The notes beneath the pieces were generated by a model. It was not told the origin of the DNA and made no database searches. It worked only from the letters and a program-made list of their open reading frames with translations. DNA of 64,000 bases, taken from positions 248,001 through 312,000 of the forward strand of contig JBAJFG010000234.1 in the NCBI GenBank assembly GCA_037903475.1, in the 5' to 3' direction. This stretch comes from Ancylostoma caninum. Lineage: Eukaryota > Nematoda > Chromadorea > Rhabditida > Ancylostomatidae. Positions 33,001 through 45,549 of this stretch are shown in pieces. A program made the position numbers and the translations under genes. The stretch's first letter is position 1, and the number at the start of each line of letters is the position of its first letter.

Positions 33001-35331
33001 TACCGATCCTCCTGCTATTCGTATCCTTGCTTGCTCATCCTCACTCTCTGGTTTATGATCTATCGTTAACCTATGCGGCACAAGATCTTCTGAGTTATCC
33101 TTGAGATCTGAAACCATAACGAATTCATTCCAAGGAAAGAAACCGAACCGCTTGGCAGAAATAAGAGAAGAGTTGGATGAAAAAAATCAGAAAAGGGAAG
33201 GTTTGCAGCATTTCCCATACAATTTTCTTTGAATTTTTTAATGATCTGATCTTTATCTTCGAGATTTAAATACTACGTCAGGTATAGTTAACTTGCTGGA
33301 GTAATTTCAAATCATAAAATGTTCAGCCCACATCATTTAGGCCAAATGTGGTGCTCAACGTTAAAAAACCTTTTCCAGATATCGGAGCTTCTGTCAATTC
33401 ACACAGAAACACCGCTGCATGAAAAGCAAGAAGAGATTACTAGGAAATCACTGAAACCTCAGTGTATGAGCCCACGAAGCAAGAGCAGCAAGACACTTTA
33501 CAATCGGAATTCTACAAAAACAAGAGTGTGACTCACATGATCGCTTCAACAAGATAATAGCAGAGTCGCCAACGTGGCCAGTATATAGTTTCCCATTTCT
33601 GATTATAGCTATGCTCACTGTTGTACCTGCCGTACTAGGATATCCAGATGCAGTACGAGGCCATTCGGCTGAAAAAAGCGATGTAAATACAGAAACAACA
33701 AAAACTGTTAGTTGGCATAACAGCTGCAGTGTTTACTCGTTAGCCGGCTTGAGAAATTGAGAGTAACACCGTGGTAAAGGTAAAATGCTGTAGACAAAAA
33801 TACATCATTTCAATAATAAGGGCAGCTAACAAATCGATAATCGAAGAAAATGAAGATGAAGGCTAAAGAAATTCTTCTCGAAAAATCTAAGAATGGCGAA
33901 TATTGGAGAGGTGTTCATGGGCTACGCCGTTTTAGCAACTCAGAAATTCAACATCTGATCTCGGGCATTACGTGTATTATGAGAAACAAGACAAAAACCC
34001 TTATTCGAACCGTTGAAGTCGATCGCAACCATGAAACCGCAAAACCGTAGAAACTACGAATGAAAAATACGCTACCCTATGAGGTTAGTTGAAAAAGATT
34101 GGATGACGCAAACTTCACTTTGCTCAAAGCGAGCGTAGTATTCCAAGCAAGGGCAAGCGTGTAAACATAGATTATCAACGAGAGTTGCATAGATGGAAAG
34201 CGGCGTGATGGCGAGAGGGTCGTTATGGCGGTAGCGGGGAAGAGGGGTGGGGATAGTGAAAGGTAGAATTCAGCAAAGCAAGAAAAGATGGACAAATGCC
34301 CATGCAAAGTTTTATTTTAGTTTGAACAGCTCTTGAAACGCCAATTAATGCAAATGCTCCATATGTTTCTTGATTGAACTAAGAAAAGTTAAATTCGAAT
34401 GGACAAATAGGTTACTCCCAAAAATGAGCAAACTAGACTGGAAAGGGAGGAGAGTTCTGCGAGGGGAGGCTTTTTATGATAACCATGCTTTACCTTGGTT
34501 GTATTTGTCTCATTAATGAGATGAAAGACCAGTGTCGACATATTATCATTATTGGTAAAACGGATAAAATTCCAATAAAAGCGCTGGTGATAAACAGAAT
34601 CTTATGAAATCTTTTTTTTTCAATCAACAGAGTGTGGTACGAACACTAGTTCCTCTTCGAAACTAGAACTGATACATACGTTGCGAGCAGCTTTGCAAAC
34701 AAAAAATAAGTGAAACTGAATCAGTGAACTGGAAAAAAATGGACTTCCAGTTATAGTGAATGACTACCACCGCTCTTGACAATTGAGCAAGCTTATGATG
34801 AAGATTTTATGTATTCTCATGCCTATGGAAAGACAACTTACAAACTATCTTCCAGATCCCGTGATGTGTAGTGAGGAAACCTAACCGTATCGCTTCCAGG
34901 ATATCATCATCGTCATCCGAGTCGAATAGCTCGCTTTTCTAAATCACCAAAGAAAAGCAATGAACAAGCGTGAATGGAGTCAGTTTTTTTTTAAAACAAA
35001 ACATGTACCATGATGTTGTCCAGAAGATTCCTCCTAACATATTCACTGGCTTCGTGTCCACCATGGCCATCGAATATCCCACAAAATGTGAATTTGATCG
35101 AGCCATTTTCTTCCCTAATAGTTTCTATATGTACGCGGTCCTCCATGTACTTTCGGCCACCCTTAACGAGAGTAATAATCTAGCCGAAAAAAATAGTAAA
35201 ATAGTAGAATTCGACAGAAAAGAAAAGCGAAACCAAACCTGGTTAGCAGCAACCGTGATGCGCAAATTTTCCCCATATCGTACTCCCAAAGAATGCACCG
35301 GGTTCCTTGCTCCATTTAAACTTGGAGTCAT
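27042..35331 (-). CDS. PPM1D: PPM1D (WIP1)-type PP2C Ser/Thr phosphatase
   Basis: Nineteen phase-consistent exons give 792 residues: 35,239-35,331; 35,009-35,161; 34,842-34,938; 33,537-33,668; 33,004-33,107; 32,517-32,640; 32,352-32,432; 29,877-29,938; 29,687-29,752; 29,526-29,621; 29,124-29,325; 28,851-29,062; 28,695-28,781; 28,542-28,637; 28,336-28,422; 28,151-28,258; 27,719-27,798; 27,305-27,623; 27,042-27,221. The PP2C domain is residues about 14-336, with metal-binding motifs [19 protein letters not shown] (Asp62), LASDGL (Asp272) and RADN (Asp330). It is assigned to PPM1D, not another PP2C, by [16 protein letters not shown], the basic loop [25 protein letters not shown] and FIVSPEPD. 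Known role of PPM1D: nuclear Mg/Mn phosphatase that shuts off p38 and DNA-damage signalling. The tail (337-792) is Ser/Pro and acid rich and unlike the human tail. A CCACAG site 22 bases before the ATG may be a trans-splice acceptor. Confidence 0.88.
29939..32351 (-). other. 2.4-kb intron of the PPM1D gene
   Basis: This intron divides the codon before the SDG metal-binding exon. It has no exon that fits the PP2C domain. A small perfect hairpin (TTAATGGTC / GACCATTAA) lies at about 30,901-30,935. Two GC-rich patches (30,340-30,420 and 31,385-31,440) stand out from the AT-rich surroundings. At about 31,070-31,110 and 31,280-31,315 there is a weak inverted similarity (GAGGGCAGGG / CCCTGCCCTC), which suggests an old transposon insertion. 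Confidence 0.5.
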
Positions 35332-36411
35332 TATAGAGAAGGACGCCGGTCTGTGGAATTGATGCTAATGGTCTTTGAGACACTGGAACAGTGATTAATG
35401 AACAGAAATCGACAAAATACACTAACAGCTAAGATCGACAAAAGCAGGAAGGCAAATCAAAGTAGTATAGGAAATCTTCATAACAGCGTTTCCAGGATCA
35501 CAGTCCACAGGTGTGAGTACGGCTGGTCTCATGCTGCGGGTCTATTCACTGTTAGAGAGAGAGAGATTTCATAGTCAGATGACATTAGAACTTCACATTA
35601 ATAAAATGAGTGGTTGAAAATTATGAAAATAGTTGAATATTATGGCTAGCGATGTAAATAATGAAGAAAAGCGTCTGGAACTTCGAAGTATTCTTTGTTC
35701 GCTGATACATTGGGTTGAGGATTAATCCACTGTCAGCTGACCTTCCCCAACTTTCCATCTTGCAAAATTCCTGGTTTTGCTGCAACGATCAAAGATAAAT
35801 TAAACGACAGAACACAACTAATATTCTTACTGCAACTTAACATTGAAAATTGTAAGCAATTGAGTATTACGTGCACAAACTCGCTTCTGAACAAATAAGC
35901 ATGAAAGTGAAGAAAAACCACTGTAAGGACATCTAGGATATGATTGAAGTAGATCATATGGAGAAACAAAGCCGACTGAACCTGCCGCTACTAAGAAAAC
36001 CCGAAAAATAACACGAAAAAACCTCATCTTTGCTCTTAGTCAGACCAACTCCTCGGTGAGCCGCTGTCGGTGGATTTTGACGTGCTTTCAGCTCTTCAAC
36101 GACTACAGAACCCTAGCAGCAGTACCACAGGGCAAGTTGCTCGCTTTGTCATTTGAAAAACACTATACTCACAAGCAAGAACAAGAAAAAACAAATAACA
36201 AAGCTGGAGAGGAGAGACAGAGGCGCCGGGCGTTTCGGGACAGCCGTTCCGCGCCGCGAGCGCTCACGTGACGCGGTTCACAAAGCATTCTCATTGGAGC
36301 AGCTCAACCGACACGGGATTCTACGAATTCCCATGTTAAAAGCTGCGTAGAGATACTATTCATCCATCAGCTAGTGCCAAATGATTCCCTGTTAAATCTG
36401 CTAGCATCGCT
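35332..36411. promoter_or_regulatory. Divergent promoter region, PPM1D (-) / DUSP19 (+)
   Basis: The two phosphatase genes are head-to-head with 1,080 bp between start codons. A GC-rich patch at about 36,215-36,285 contains GCGCCGGGCG, CCGCGCCGCGAGCG and a perfect palindromic E-box TCACGTGA (36,264-36,271). An ATTGG (reverse CCAAT) lies at 36,294-36,298. I infer a shared promoter; no transcription start is visible in the sequence itself. Confidence 0.45.
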
Positions 36412-39400
36412 ATGTCACTGAAGGATCAACTGAACTCTGCTAAAGGACGGTTGAAGCCCACTACTACTGTGTGAGTTTCCTTCCTCTGCGTATGCTTGAC
36501 TCATGTGGAATTTTGGTTTCAGTGGATGTCCAAGCTTATCCGGTGCATTTTATAATTGTAGAAAGCCTCCTGGTTCCTTTAACTGCTGGCTATAGTCAGT
36601 TCCAAAACGACGATAGTTGAGTATTCGTGCCAGTGACATGCATTTCTCGTCTGCCTCTCTGAATACGGCACTATTTCTCGCGTTCTCTCATTCTCTAATT
36701 TCTGCACAACTACGTTTCCCCGTGAAACACACTATACTCTGCATAGCGCGGCGTTCTTCAGTCACGGCTATTCATCTTACAAAACATCACCGGTGTCTCC
36801 ATTTCGAGCTCATTACAGCAACTCCACTCTTGAGCTCTTTGTTTTCCATTTACTATGCGTAGTGCTGCCGTGACTGTGACTATATGTACATGAAATCTCA
36901 GCTTAGCGAGGTCCACACGCAGGCGTGGTAGAAAAGCAGTCCGACCCCAACCCAACATGTTTGTGAACCACCAATCACGGGCTGTTTGCTTAAAGGCAGC
37001 GTCCCACCACAAGATCGTTTTTGAGATCTCGACTTGAAAAGAATCTCTAGGAGCTGATGATCACAACGGTATACGTGATTCCATGCAAGACTGCTGAAAA
37101 GCCTCCATTTCCGAGCCCCAATTTTTAAGGAGCCTTTGGGCGGGACGGGGGCGGAGCTAAGAAACTTTCCGAATAATTCAATCCAGGAAGCGCACCTCCT
37201 GAGGAAATTCGTATTCGTCGAGAGAGTTCCTCAACAATTCCCTAACCCAATAGAAACCGCGCTCCATTTGCGGCAAGCAAGGTAGTACGTTGTACGGAAT
37301 CCTTGCAATCCCACATTGGCTACGGAGTCAAGGCGGAATTTTAAGGTTTCCGGACCGTGAACTCTTTTGCTAGCCGCACATGAAGGACAGTTTCTATTCT
37401 GTTAGGGAGTTGATGAGGAACTCCGACAAGGAATATGGATTTTCTCAGGAGTTGCGCTTCCTGGAGTAAATTATTCGGAAAGTTTCTTAGCTCCGCCCAA
37501 AGGCTCCTTAAAAATTAGGGCTCGGAAATGAGGTTTTTTTAGCAGTCTTCCAAGGAATCACGTATACCGCTGTGATTGAGATCTCAAAAACGATCTTGAG
37601 GTGGGACGCTGCCTTTAACCTCCCTTCCAGGTGAAAATCGCCCTCACATAACGCTACCTTTATCAACAACGTTTAGAGTGGCTCACTTTGGCAAAAATTA
37701 TAGCCTGTGTAATAGCACACACCTGGAATGACTTCGCCAGCCGACTTTATGTAGGAAGGGTGCAGCCCTCAACATGAGTTCCACATGACTCGTCTGTAGC
37801 CGTACTCCGAATTTCACTGACCCAGCCACGCATAGTCAGCATCGCATTTCTGTAAGCAAACGATTTTATGACTCATTCACACGTAACGGACTGTGAATGT
37901 CTCGGCAAGCTTCGTTTTAAAATTGAACACACTGCTCCTGACACGCTGTGACTGAGTATTGCCTGCTCATGGCTCAGTGGGACACGCATGGCCCGGGTCC
38001 TAATCACGCTGCAAGCAGAGACAAACATCAGATCCAAAATGAACGGTGTTTGTCCATGCCCGCTATGCCACCTGTTTTTGAAGAACGGGTCTAGGGCATT
38101 CTATACTAGATGTGTGCGTCAGTCGCACGTTAGTTCAGTCGCACGCACATCCGTTTGCGTAGGAATTTCCACGAAGATCGGTCAGTACGCGGTTGCATAT
38201 GTCTCACCTGCGTCTGTACTTCATCATATAACGTACAGCGCACGTCAATGGCGGTGGCCCATCTGCGGTCTCGAGAAGTACGCCGCGCAACCGCGCCGCG
38301 TGCGTCGCGAACGATGTTTTCTGCCGCTATTATGCTATACCTAGCAGCTTTCCTACCCGATTTTTAGGTTTTTTGATCAAATCGGAAAGAAAGCGATTAG
38401 AAATAGCATCCCAGCAGCAGACGACACTGATCCCGGCGCACGCAGCGTGGTCGCGTTGCGTCATTTTCAAGGACGCGGATGGGCCACCGCCGTTGACGTC
38501 CACTGTAGATGCTCGCACGTCAAACGCACGCATCTAGTGAAAATTGCCTTTTTTTTGAACTGCTTTGAATACGGAGAAGCTTTCCAGCATGTCTCCACGC
38601 CGATTCTGCTTATGCAGTCATTGTAGCTCTTTTGCAGCACATGTGAAATTTTCTTAGACGTTTTTCTTGTTGGCAATGTGCTCCGGAGAGCAAACTGATT
38701 CACGCCGTCACTACTTCATAATATGTTGAAATGTAATAAGTCGATCGCAGTATTCTCTCCGAAAGCCTGCTTGTTCTCTCTGAGCTAATTTTCACGTCAT
38801 TACTGATACCTGAATAGGACGACTCCTATACCCCTCTTGCTCCTGTACGGTGACTGTAGACTGATACTGCTGTAAATTTTGCACTAGCATTTGTCTCTAT
38901 TTTATGAATAGGTATGAGAATTTTCTGTTTCTGTACACTGGTTATCTCCTCGGAAATCTTTATTAGCCTAATCCATGAGTGTAGTCGAGGTCTCAAAGCT
39001 TTTGCAATTACTTTGTTGCATATTGCAGACATGCCTTGCTACAGTTCACCTACAGTGGACGTCAATGGCGGTGGCCCATGAGCGGCCTCAAGAAGCACGC
39101 CGCGCAACAGCGCCGCCCGCGTCATAAACGATGTTTACTGCAGATACAGTAGTGGGCGTGATTATGTACAATACGCCAAAGAAGGGGGATAGAATAACAG
39201 AAATATTTGATACAATTAACAGTCTTCAGAGATTTTGCCGCTTGTGCCGGCACACTGTTTTGGATTTCCTTGATGTCAAGCATCTCAACTGAAATCGACT
39301 GGCTTGCGTGCTTGATGTCTAGAGGAACGACATCGTAGATATATACAAGGGTGTGAGCATACAAAGCGAACTGAAATCGGTAGAACAACTTAAGTGGACT

Positions 39401-42400
39401 CATCCAGTGGTGCTATCTCTTTTATCCTTTTGAGTTGTGGTATAGACATATCGGTTCCGTGAATAACCTAAGGCATATCATCCCATCAGTAATATTCTGT
39501 GGTCTCTTACGCCACTTGCCAACAATGTTGGTACCGGGTATAACTTTCTTAATTCATCTCGATATACGTAAATAGTTTATTAGAACAGTATATAAAGTGC
39601 ACGTACAAAGTTTCCGTTTAAGTTATTATCTTTTTCTTTCACAGCGTCCTTCTGGAAGATGGTCGAGAAGTAATAGAACAAAGAAATGTAGACGGCGAAT
39701 TCGTTCGTGGTACCACTGAGCAGGATGATTCTGTCGAAGGTGGGTGGTTACACTGAGGCAGATTCTAAATCAGTCTTCTAGAGTTGAGATGAGGTTTTAT
39801 GGTTTTCTAGGCGACCACCCCAAGGCTGTGTAAGGTATATTTTATCTATGTACATATTCGGTAAATCTGTGGTAGGCGGAAGGAGAAAGCGGTACTCGAA
39901 TTCAGAACACGATGACTCGCTTCATCTTTCACGAAATGGAAACGGAAAGAGAGGCGGTTCTCATTGTCAACCGTGAGAACAGTACCTTCCTAGAAGGAGG
40001 AGAAGGCATCACAGATTCCACGACGACTAATTGGAATGTTCTACCATACGATGAAAATTTCCAAGCGAATTTCGGACACGCGGCTCCTCATCACCGTTGA
40101 ACTAACGTGTAACCAGTCTAATTTATTTAGGAATTATTCTAAAATTATTTGTCGTAGGAGCTGTAGATACCTACTGAGCCCAATTTCGTGCAAATTCGAA
40201 GGAACCTACGAGAAAAATGATTAGAATCGATGGAGTTCTATATAAACTTGCGCTATATGTTTCGATCGATCACAAAATCACTTGAGGGACCAGTTCTCGC
40301 TCATATCTACCACGGACGTTTTGTACAACATATTCCTCTCGTATTAGTGGAGAAATGGATTACTGCATACAATGGTTGCCATTATCGGGTCTGAAATTGG
40401 CCTAAAAATGTAAGTTGTGAATAAATAAACAAAAGTAAAAATAAATAAGTTGTGAAGCAGTTTAGAGTTGTAGTGTGACACTCTAAAATTCCCATACAAT
40501 TTACTTGGCGTAGCTGAACTAGTACGTGACATGGATTTCTCGCCCAATGTTTCACGAATTCTAAGCAGAGGAATTTGATCCACCAACTGGGATCTATCGG
40601 TTCGCTGGATCTCCTCAACTTCAGCTAACCCAGCACATAAAAATATGACTCGCCAAGATCTATCGTAAAAAAATCTAGAGCTACCTCAAACCAGCTGTCA
40701 AGTGAATTTTAACAAAACTTGCTCAAATTCGGAAAAATTCTAATAGTTAGATGTGAAGTTTACGCAAGATTAATTCGCCAGTATACACCTCACGGCCAAA
40801 TCAGGTCCAATAGATGTTTGCTGCTAAATTATATATTGTATAAACCGGTATCCGGCCTCCAAGCACCACTTATGCGAAGCGGAAGACTAACATAGCTCTT
40901 TTTGAGGTTAGATGTTGCTCAACGTTTCCATCAACTTGTAATCTTTCAGCAGTTTCGAATCGACGAAGAAAAAAGGTTGAACGCGCCCGTCGGATGGGTT
41001 TTGTGGTAGACCTGCAGCCGGATTTGCAGATTGCCTTGATTTGCCCTGGTGTATATCTAGGTGAGTAAACGCGGGCGCATTGTCGTCATTTCACTTACAT
41101 ATTCTTTGATGTGTGCAAGAGTATTTGTCAAGAGAGTTACTGTGGACACCATGATCTAAAGTTAGATAAGGAACGACCATTTGTCTCTAGTATATGATAG
41201 TAGGAGAAAATCTCCAGCGTGCTTTTGGCATGGATCGGCCTCTGGACTGTGCATTATTACAGTGCGCGGAGAAATACCAAATGTGGACGATCACCTCATC
41301 TCGAGCATTTTGAGGTTTTCCATGGAATGCGTTAGCTAAACTTACACATATAGTTGGAAGTTAGCATCAGTAGTGATTCTTTCTTACATCTGAAGCAACC
41401 GTAGCAGAAAATTGCCTTTATGTCCCGCAAACTGGGCGTCCAGAACGAGAAGCAAGTTCGAGGCCAAAGTTAATTGCCCTGTCTAAAGCGGGCATAACTC
41501 CTCTGTGCTGTCCTTCCAGCAGTAAAGATTCCTCAGTAGACGTCGTCGATATAGCTAGCCAATTGAGCCACATTTCATCCATGATTGAAGTCAAACAGTA
41601 GTTGGTCGCGGAGATATCCAATTTTCTGGACTTGGAGGGTCAGATTCCATACGGTAGAAAGCAAGGTGAAGCGAGGATTGAGGAACAAGGTTGAAATGAT
41701 TGTAAAGAGCAAATCAAGAGCTACAAAATGGGCCATGAAGGCAAGTCAGGCAAAGTTCCAGTCATCACTTCGAAAAAACAAGTCGAAAAAACCGCGCGAG
41801 CTTATTCCCCAACCCAATATATTGGCGTCGGCGCTTCTTACAGGATGTCCTTGCAGGGAACCATAATAGACAAAGGATCGAAGTGAGACTCGACTGGGTG
41901 AAGGCAATATTACTCGGATACTGATAGAGCTTCCCTCATATGCCCTTCACTCAGAAGTGAACATACTATCTTATATGTACCGACACAAGATCCCACCTGT
42001 CAAGCTGCTTTTGTGTTTTAGAATTGAAAATATGAAGTGTTGAAGAACTATTTCACCAACCCAATAAGGTAATTTGGAAACAGTCGAATTTTTTACTCCT
42101 ATAGTTGTGGGAGAAGGAATTACAGACGTGTAGGATTGACCATTTTTGTGACGGTGGTTATCACTTATGTGATTAGACAGGTTTATGACGTTTGAAGGGA
42201 CTTTTCGAAAAACTTGGAAAGGTTATCAGATAGCTATGCAAATTCGAAATTTCGCGTAGAACTTTACCCCAACCTAATATTATATGTATTTTGGCAGAGC
42301 TGCAATTTCAGGCAGCCAAGACGTCGCCGGTGATCTTAGCATTCTTGAAGCCGAAGGTATCACTCACATAGTTAACTGCGCCACTGGTGTTCCTAATTAT

Positions 42401-42854
42401 TTTCCCAAGAAGTTTACGTATCTTCATCTGGAGATACTAGACCTGCCTTGTACTGACATCATACGATATTTAAAGGAGGTCCACGATTTCATGAAAGCCT
42501 GTGTCAGTAGAGGGGGAAAGGTGGGTTGACTGTGATGAGATGTTCTCAAGTATTATTTTTACCCATACTATTAATATTTCAGGTTTTTGTACACTGCAAT
42601 GCTGGGATATCTCGTGCAGCGACTTTTGTGATTTCCTATCTGATGGCGCATCATAATATGTCTCTACAACTCGCAATGGAGACAGTCAAGCGTGCCAGGC
42701 CAAGTAAGATAGTGAAGAAGTTGTGGGGTTCCATTTCTGGGACACATTTCATACATCTGCTGAGCATTAGCATCTTTTAGAAGTCCGACCAAATATGGGA
42801 TTTATGAAGCAGCTCAAGATTTTCGAGGAATCTCTTACAACAACCAAGTCTTGA
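36412..42854 (+). CDS. DUSP19: DUSP19-type dual-specificity phosphatase
   Basis: Six phase-consistent exons: 36,412-36,470; 39,645-39,739; 40,950-41,060; 42,312-42,520; 42,583-42,703; 42,781-42,854. They give 222 residues, against 217 in human DUSP19. The signature loop is HCNAGISRAAT, with catalytic Cys163 and Arg169; the likely general acid is Asp132 in LEILDLP. Family-specific similarity runs along the whole protein: DLQPDLQIALICPGVYLG, GSQDVAGDLSIL, ITHIVNCATGVPN, KRARPKVRPNMGFMKQL. Known role of DUSP19: cytoplasmic phosphatase/scaffold acting on the MKK7-JNK pathway. A basic patch NRRRKKVERARR (about residues 53-64) precedes the domain and is longer than I expect for the family. The first intron is 3.2 kb and carries two inverted-repeat elements; the gene lies opposite PPM1D. 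Confidence 0.9.
36994..37614. mobile_element. 621-bp TTAA-flanked inverted-repeat element
   Basis: The element begins AGGCAGCGTCCCACC and ends GGTGGGACGCTGCCT, flanked on both sides by TTAA (36,990-36,993 and 37,615-37,618). The inverted arms extend inwards for roughly 210 bp with mismatches (for example GGAGCCTTTGGGCGG / CCGCCCAAAGGCTCC). No long reading frame is present. The TTAA duplication is typical of piggyBac-type transposition, so I infer a non-autonomous piggyBac-like element. It lies in intron 1 of the DUSP19 gene. Confidence 0.85.
38236..38505. mobile_element. CAGTGG-family MITE, copy in DUSP19 intron 1
   Basis: A 270-bp element with TA on each side, starting CAGCGCACGTCAATGGCGG and ending CCGTTGACGTCCACTG. 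Inner arms are GCGGTGGCCCAT and ATGGGCCACCGC, with GC-rich segments GCCGCGCAACCGCGCC inside. It has the same family structure as the copy at 43,530. The TA duplication suggests a Tc1/mariner-mobilised element. Confidence 0.85.
39053..39123. mobile_element. Truncated CAGTGG-family element
   Basis: The first 70 bases or so match the left half of the CAGTGG-family MITE (TA, then CAGTGGACGTCAATGGCGG, then GCCGCGCAACAGCGCCG). After this the similarity stops and no right end is found, so this is a broken copy. It lies in the same intron as the full copy at 38,236. Confidence 0.7.
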
Positions 42855-43529
42855 GAAGTCGACGTAATTCCCTCACATAGCTTATATCAGGTGTTTTGAT
42901 CACAGACTTTCCCTACTAGGATTTCTTTTTTTTTTTTCGAATGAATACTCCTACACGCTCAGCACCATTCATGTACAGGGACGTAGCAGATGACCTGCAT
43001 GACCTTTCATCTGCTAAATCTACCTCGTTCTCCCAATAAGGTTTTAATTCATTCTTTAATTCTAGCTTTAGGTATGCATAAATGCATAATTTCTCCTCTT
43101 TACTGCTCAGTCTTGTTGCTCTGCCCTCATGCATTTGTTGTTGTTGTTACTCTTACTCATTTAAGATTAATTAGTCAATCTAAGATACCACATAGCTATT
43201 AGTATTTATTCTATTCAGCCACTCTTGCATACGGAGATGAAGGAATAAAACTTTATTCTGTCAACGCACGACAGGGAATGGTTGTATAGGGCTACCTGCT
43301 AGATCTTGGTGACGTTTCAGATCCAGTCCCTGACAGGATTTCAGAAAACAGTCTCAACATTCTGTAGAGCACTAAAATACAAGTGGTGTACAAGAAAATA
43401 GTTTCTCGCTGCTATTCCACATTTTTAGTCGATGACTTGGTTAAATAATGTGACAAGACGAAGCTTTGAGGAGTGTTGCGCTACATTCGGATTTGGTGGG
43501 CAAAGGCTTTGTTTTATTCATTTACCATA

Positions 43530-43800
43530 CAGTGGACGTCAATGGCGGTGGCCCATTCGCGGCCTCGGGAAAGACGCCGCGCAACCGCGCCGCGGGCGCC
43601 ATATAGCCGATGTCTTCTGCTGCTCTTATGCTATCTCTAGCAGCTTTTCTACCCGTTTTAAGTATTTTCAACCGAATCGGGAAGAAAGCGCCTAAGAATA
43701 GCATTCCGGTGGCAGACGACATCGATCCCGGTGCGCGCGGCGCGGTTGCGCGGCGTCCTTCTCGAGGCCGTGGATGGGCCACCGTCTTTGACGTCCACTG
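43530..43800. mobile_element. CAGTGG-family MITE, best-preserved copy
   Basis: A 271-bp element flanked by TA (43,528-43,529 and 43,801-43,802). It starts CAGTGGACGTCAATGGCGG and ends TTTGACGTCCACTG. The arms continue with GTGGCCCATTCGCGGCCTCG and its mirror CGAGGCCGTGGATGGGCCAC. It does not encode a transposase. It is probably mobilised by a Tc1/mariner-type enzyme supplied in trans (inference from the TA duplication). Confidence 0.9.
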
Positions 43801-45308
43801 TATGCCAACATTAATGACGTGCCAACTTTAGTGAAAACAAATTAACGCAGCAAACACAATCGCCTAAATGAGCAAATAAAGCAGAAAGAAAAGGATTGAC
43901 CCATTTCTGAAACATGTTGCCTTAATGTTAAAAGAACTTCTGCTCACTACTTTAATTTTAAGCCACAGAACTCGAGCTCTTATCCAGATGTGATCTCCAG
44001 AAAACAAATCGCAGCTCGCTAATGCTCACAGCGCAGAAGTCACTGTTTTAAATTTCTCCTACAAAAGTGATCAGCGAACCCGGTGCCGGAGGTCAATTGG
44101 TCCAGACTCCAGCTTTAGCTGTGCAATAGCTTCCCCAGTGTCAGAAACAGTCGAGCAGACGACTTCGACAGCAACGTAAAAAGAAAACAAAGATTCACTC
44201 TGGCATAATAAGCAAGAGGGCAATTCAGCAAGTAGGTAATGGCTGACGTGGTCGCATTTTGAACATCGAACCTTTTTACAGTGCTCTGTAAAAATTTGAT
44301 AACTTGGGTAAATCTTATTCGTGATAATATGCTCTTGTTAGGACGTAACTTAGATGAATTCATAGAAAAGCCACCAAAAATTATCACGGTAGACTCGTTA
44401 TAACTCCGGCACATTCGCGCAATAACCGACATATCAATGATACTCCAGAACTCGGGTAACTGAACTGAAACTTCGGATGTCCATCGTCTTTCGATCGCTC
44501 TGATCTTCTAACCGAGGCTGGGATGTTATCCGTACACATGTTGCTTAGCCCAGCCATGACACTATCAGGCTATCACATGATTTTTTCAAGAGATCTCTTC
44601 TTGGAAAAGAAAAAAGTCCAAAGACTGTGTCGAGATCAGGATTTGGATAGTGTGCTATTTTTTCTCATGGCACAGCGATTTTTCCGCGAGAGGGCACCTT
44701 CGTCCTCTGCGCGAATGACGACGAAGGGGTATAGATACCAACAGTGTATACTTCCTATACTGTGGTGTTGGGTAGTCGTCATTGCAATGATTCTCACCCA
44801 CAGACCTGCAATTATAGTTCTACACCCTTGTAGTAGGAAAGTGTTATTTTCTAACAAACTCAGTTTCGCTTTTTGCTTTCCACTACCTCTGTCGCATTTA
44901 GGGGGAGGGGGGGGAGGCGATTTTCCACTGTTGACATGTGCACACACTTTTTTATCTATAGCACTGCACGACTGCCTTAGATTTCCACATTTTATGAACA
45001 GCTATTTAAATAATTCACGGTTCTCTTTTATAAGCTTAGTACATTGAGTGAAGCAGACAATAGACATTCCTATTAGTCACTTACCGTGTTATTTATTATT
45101 TGACATACCTTTTATAACACAACTATTCTCTGGTGGGGCATGGCATGATAATAAAGAGGGAGTCGGTCATGGAAAGGGCAGGGTAAAGGAGACCATATCC
45201 CATACAACTGGCCTGCTAGCTCCAGCTCCACTCACCCTAAACCATAACAAGTTTAGGGTTTGCATTTCAGAACTAAGATCCATAAACGCACAACGGAGGG
45301 AAACCGGG

Positions 45309-45455
45309 GCCTGGATGCATCATTGAGATTAGCCAGGGTAGACGTGTTGATGCCGGTGTCACCGATAGGTAAATTTGTGACGGGTATCTGGGTAAATTTG
45401 TGACGTATTAACATGCTTACCCTGGGTAATCTCAATGATGCATGCGACCTCAGGC
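45309..45455. repeat. Hairpin element, copy 1 of 2 (GATGCATCATTGAGATTA arms)
   Basis: The left arm GATGCATCATTGAGATTA followed by GCCAGGGTA is mirrored by TACCCTGGG followed by TAATCTCAATGATGCATGC. Between the arms is a tandem pair of GGTAAATTTGTGACG. The same arm core (GCATCA-TGAGAT-ACCCAGGGTAA) recurs at 63,243-63,323. Non-coding. Confidence 0.8.
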
Positions 45456-45549
45456 TAACAAACCATTTTTCATGCCCTGTGTCTCCTAACATTACGTAGT
45501 CCATAGAATTAGTGAGGTTGACCTGGTTTGCTGGGCTAACTTTCCATGA

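Noticed and set aside
37965..38015. tRNA-like or SINE A/B boxes (TGGCTCAGTGG, GGGTCCTAATC)
   Set aside because: The spacing between the boxes is too short and no cloverleaf can be drawn; not enough to call a tRNA or SINE.
44523..45047. 174-codon frame on the + strand
   Set aside because: It includes translation of a poly-G tract, has no recognisable domain and lies in intergenic sequence without splice context.
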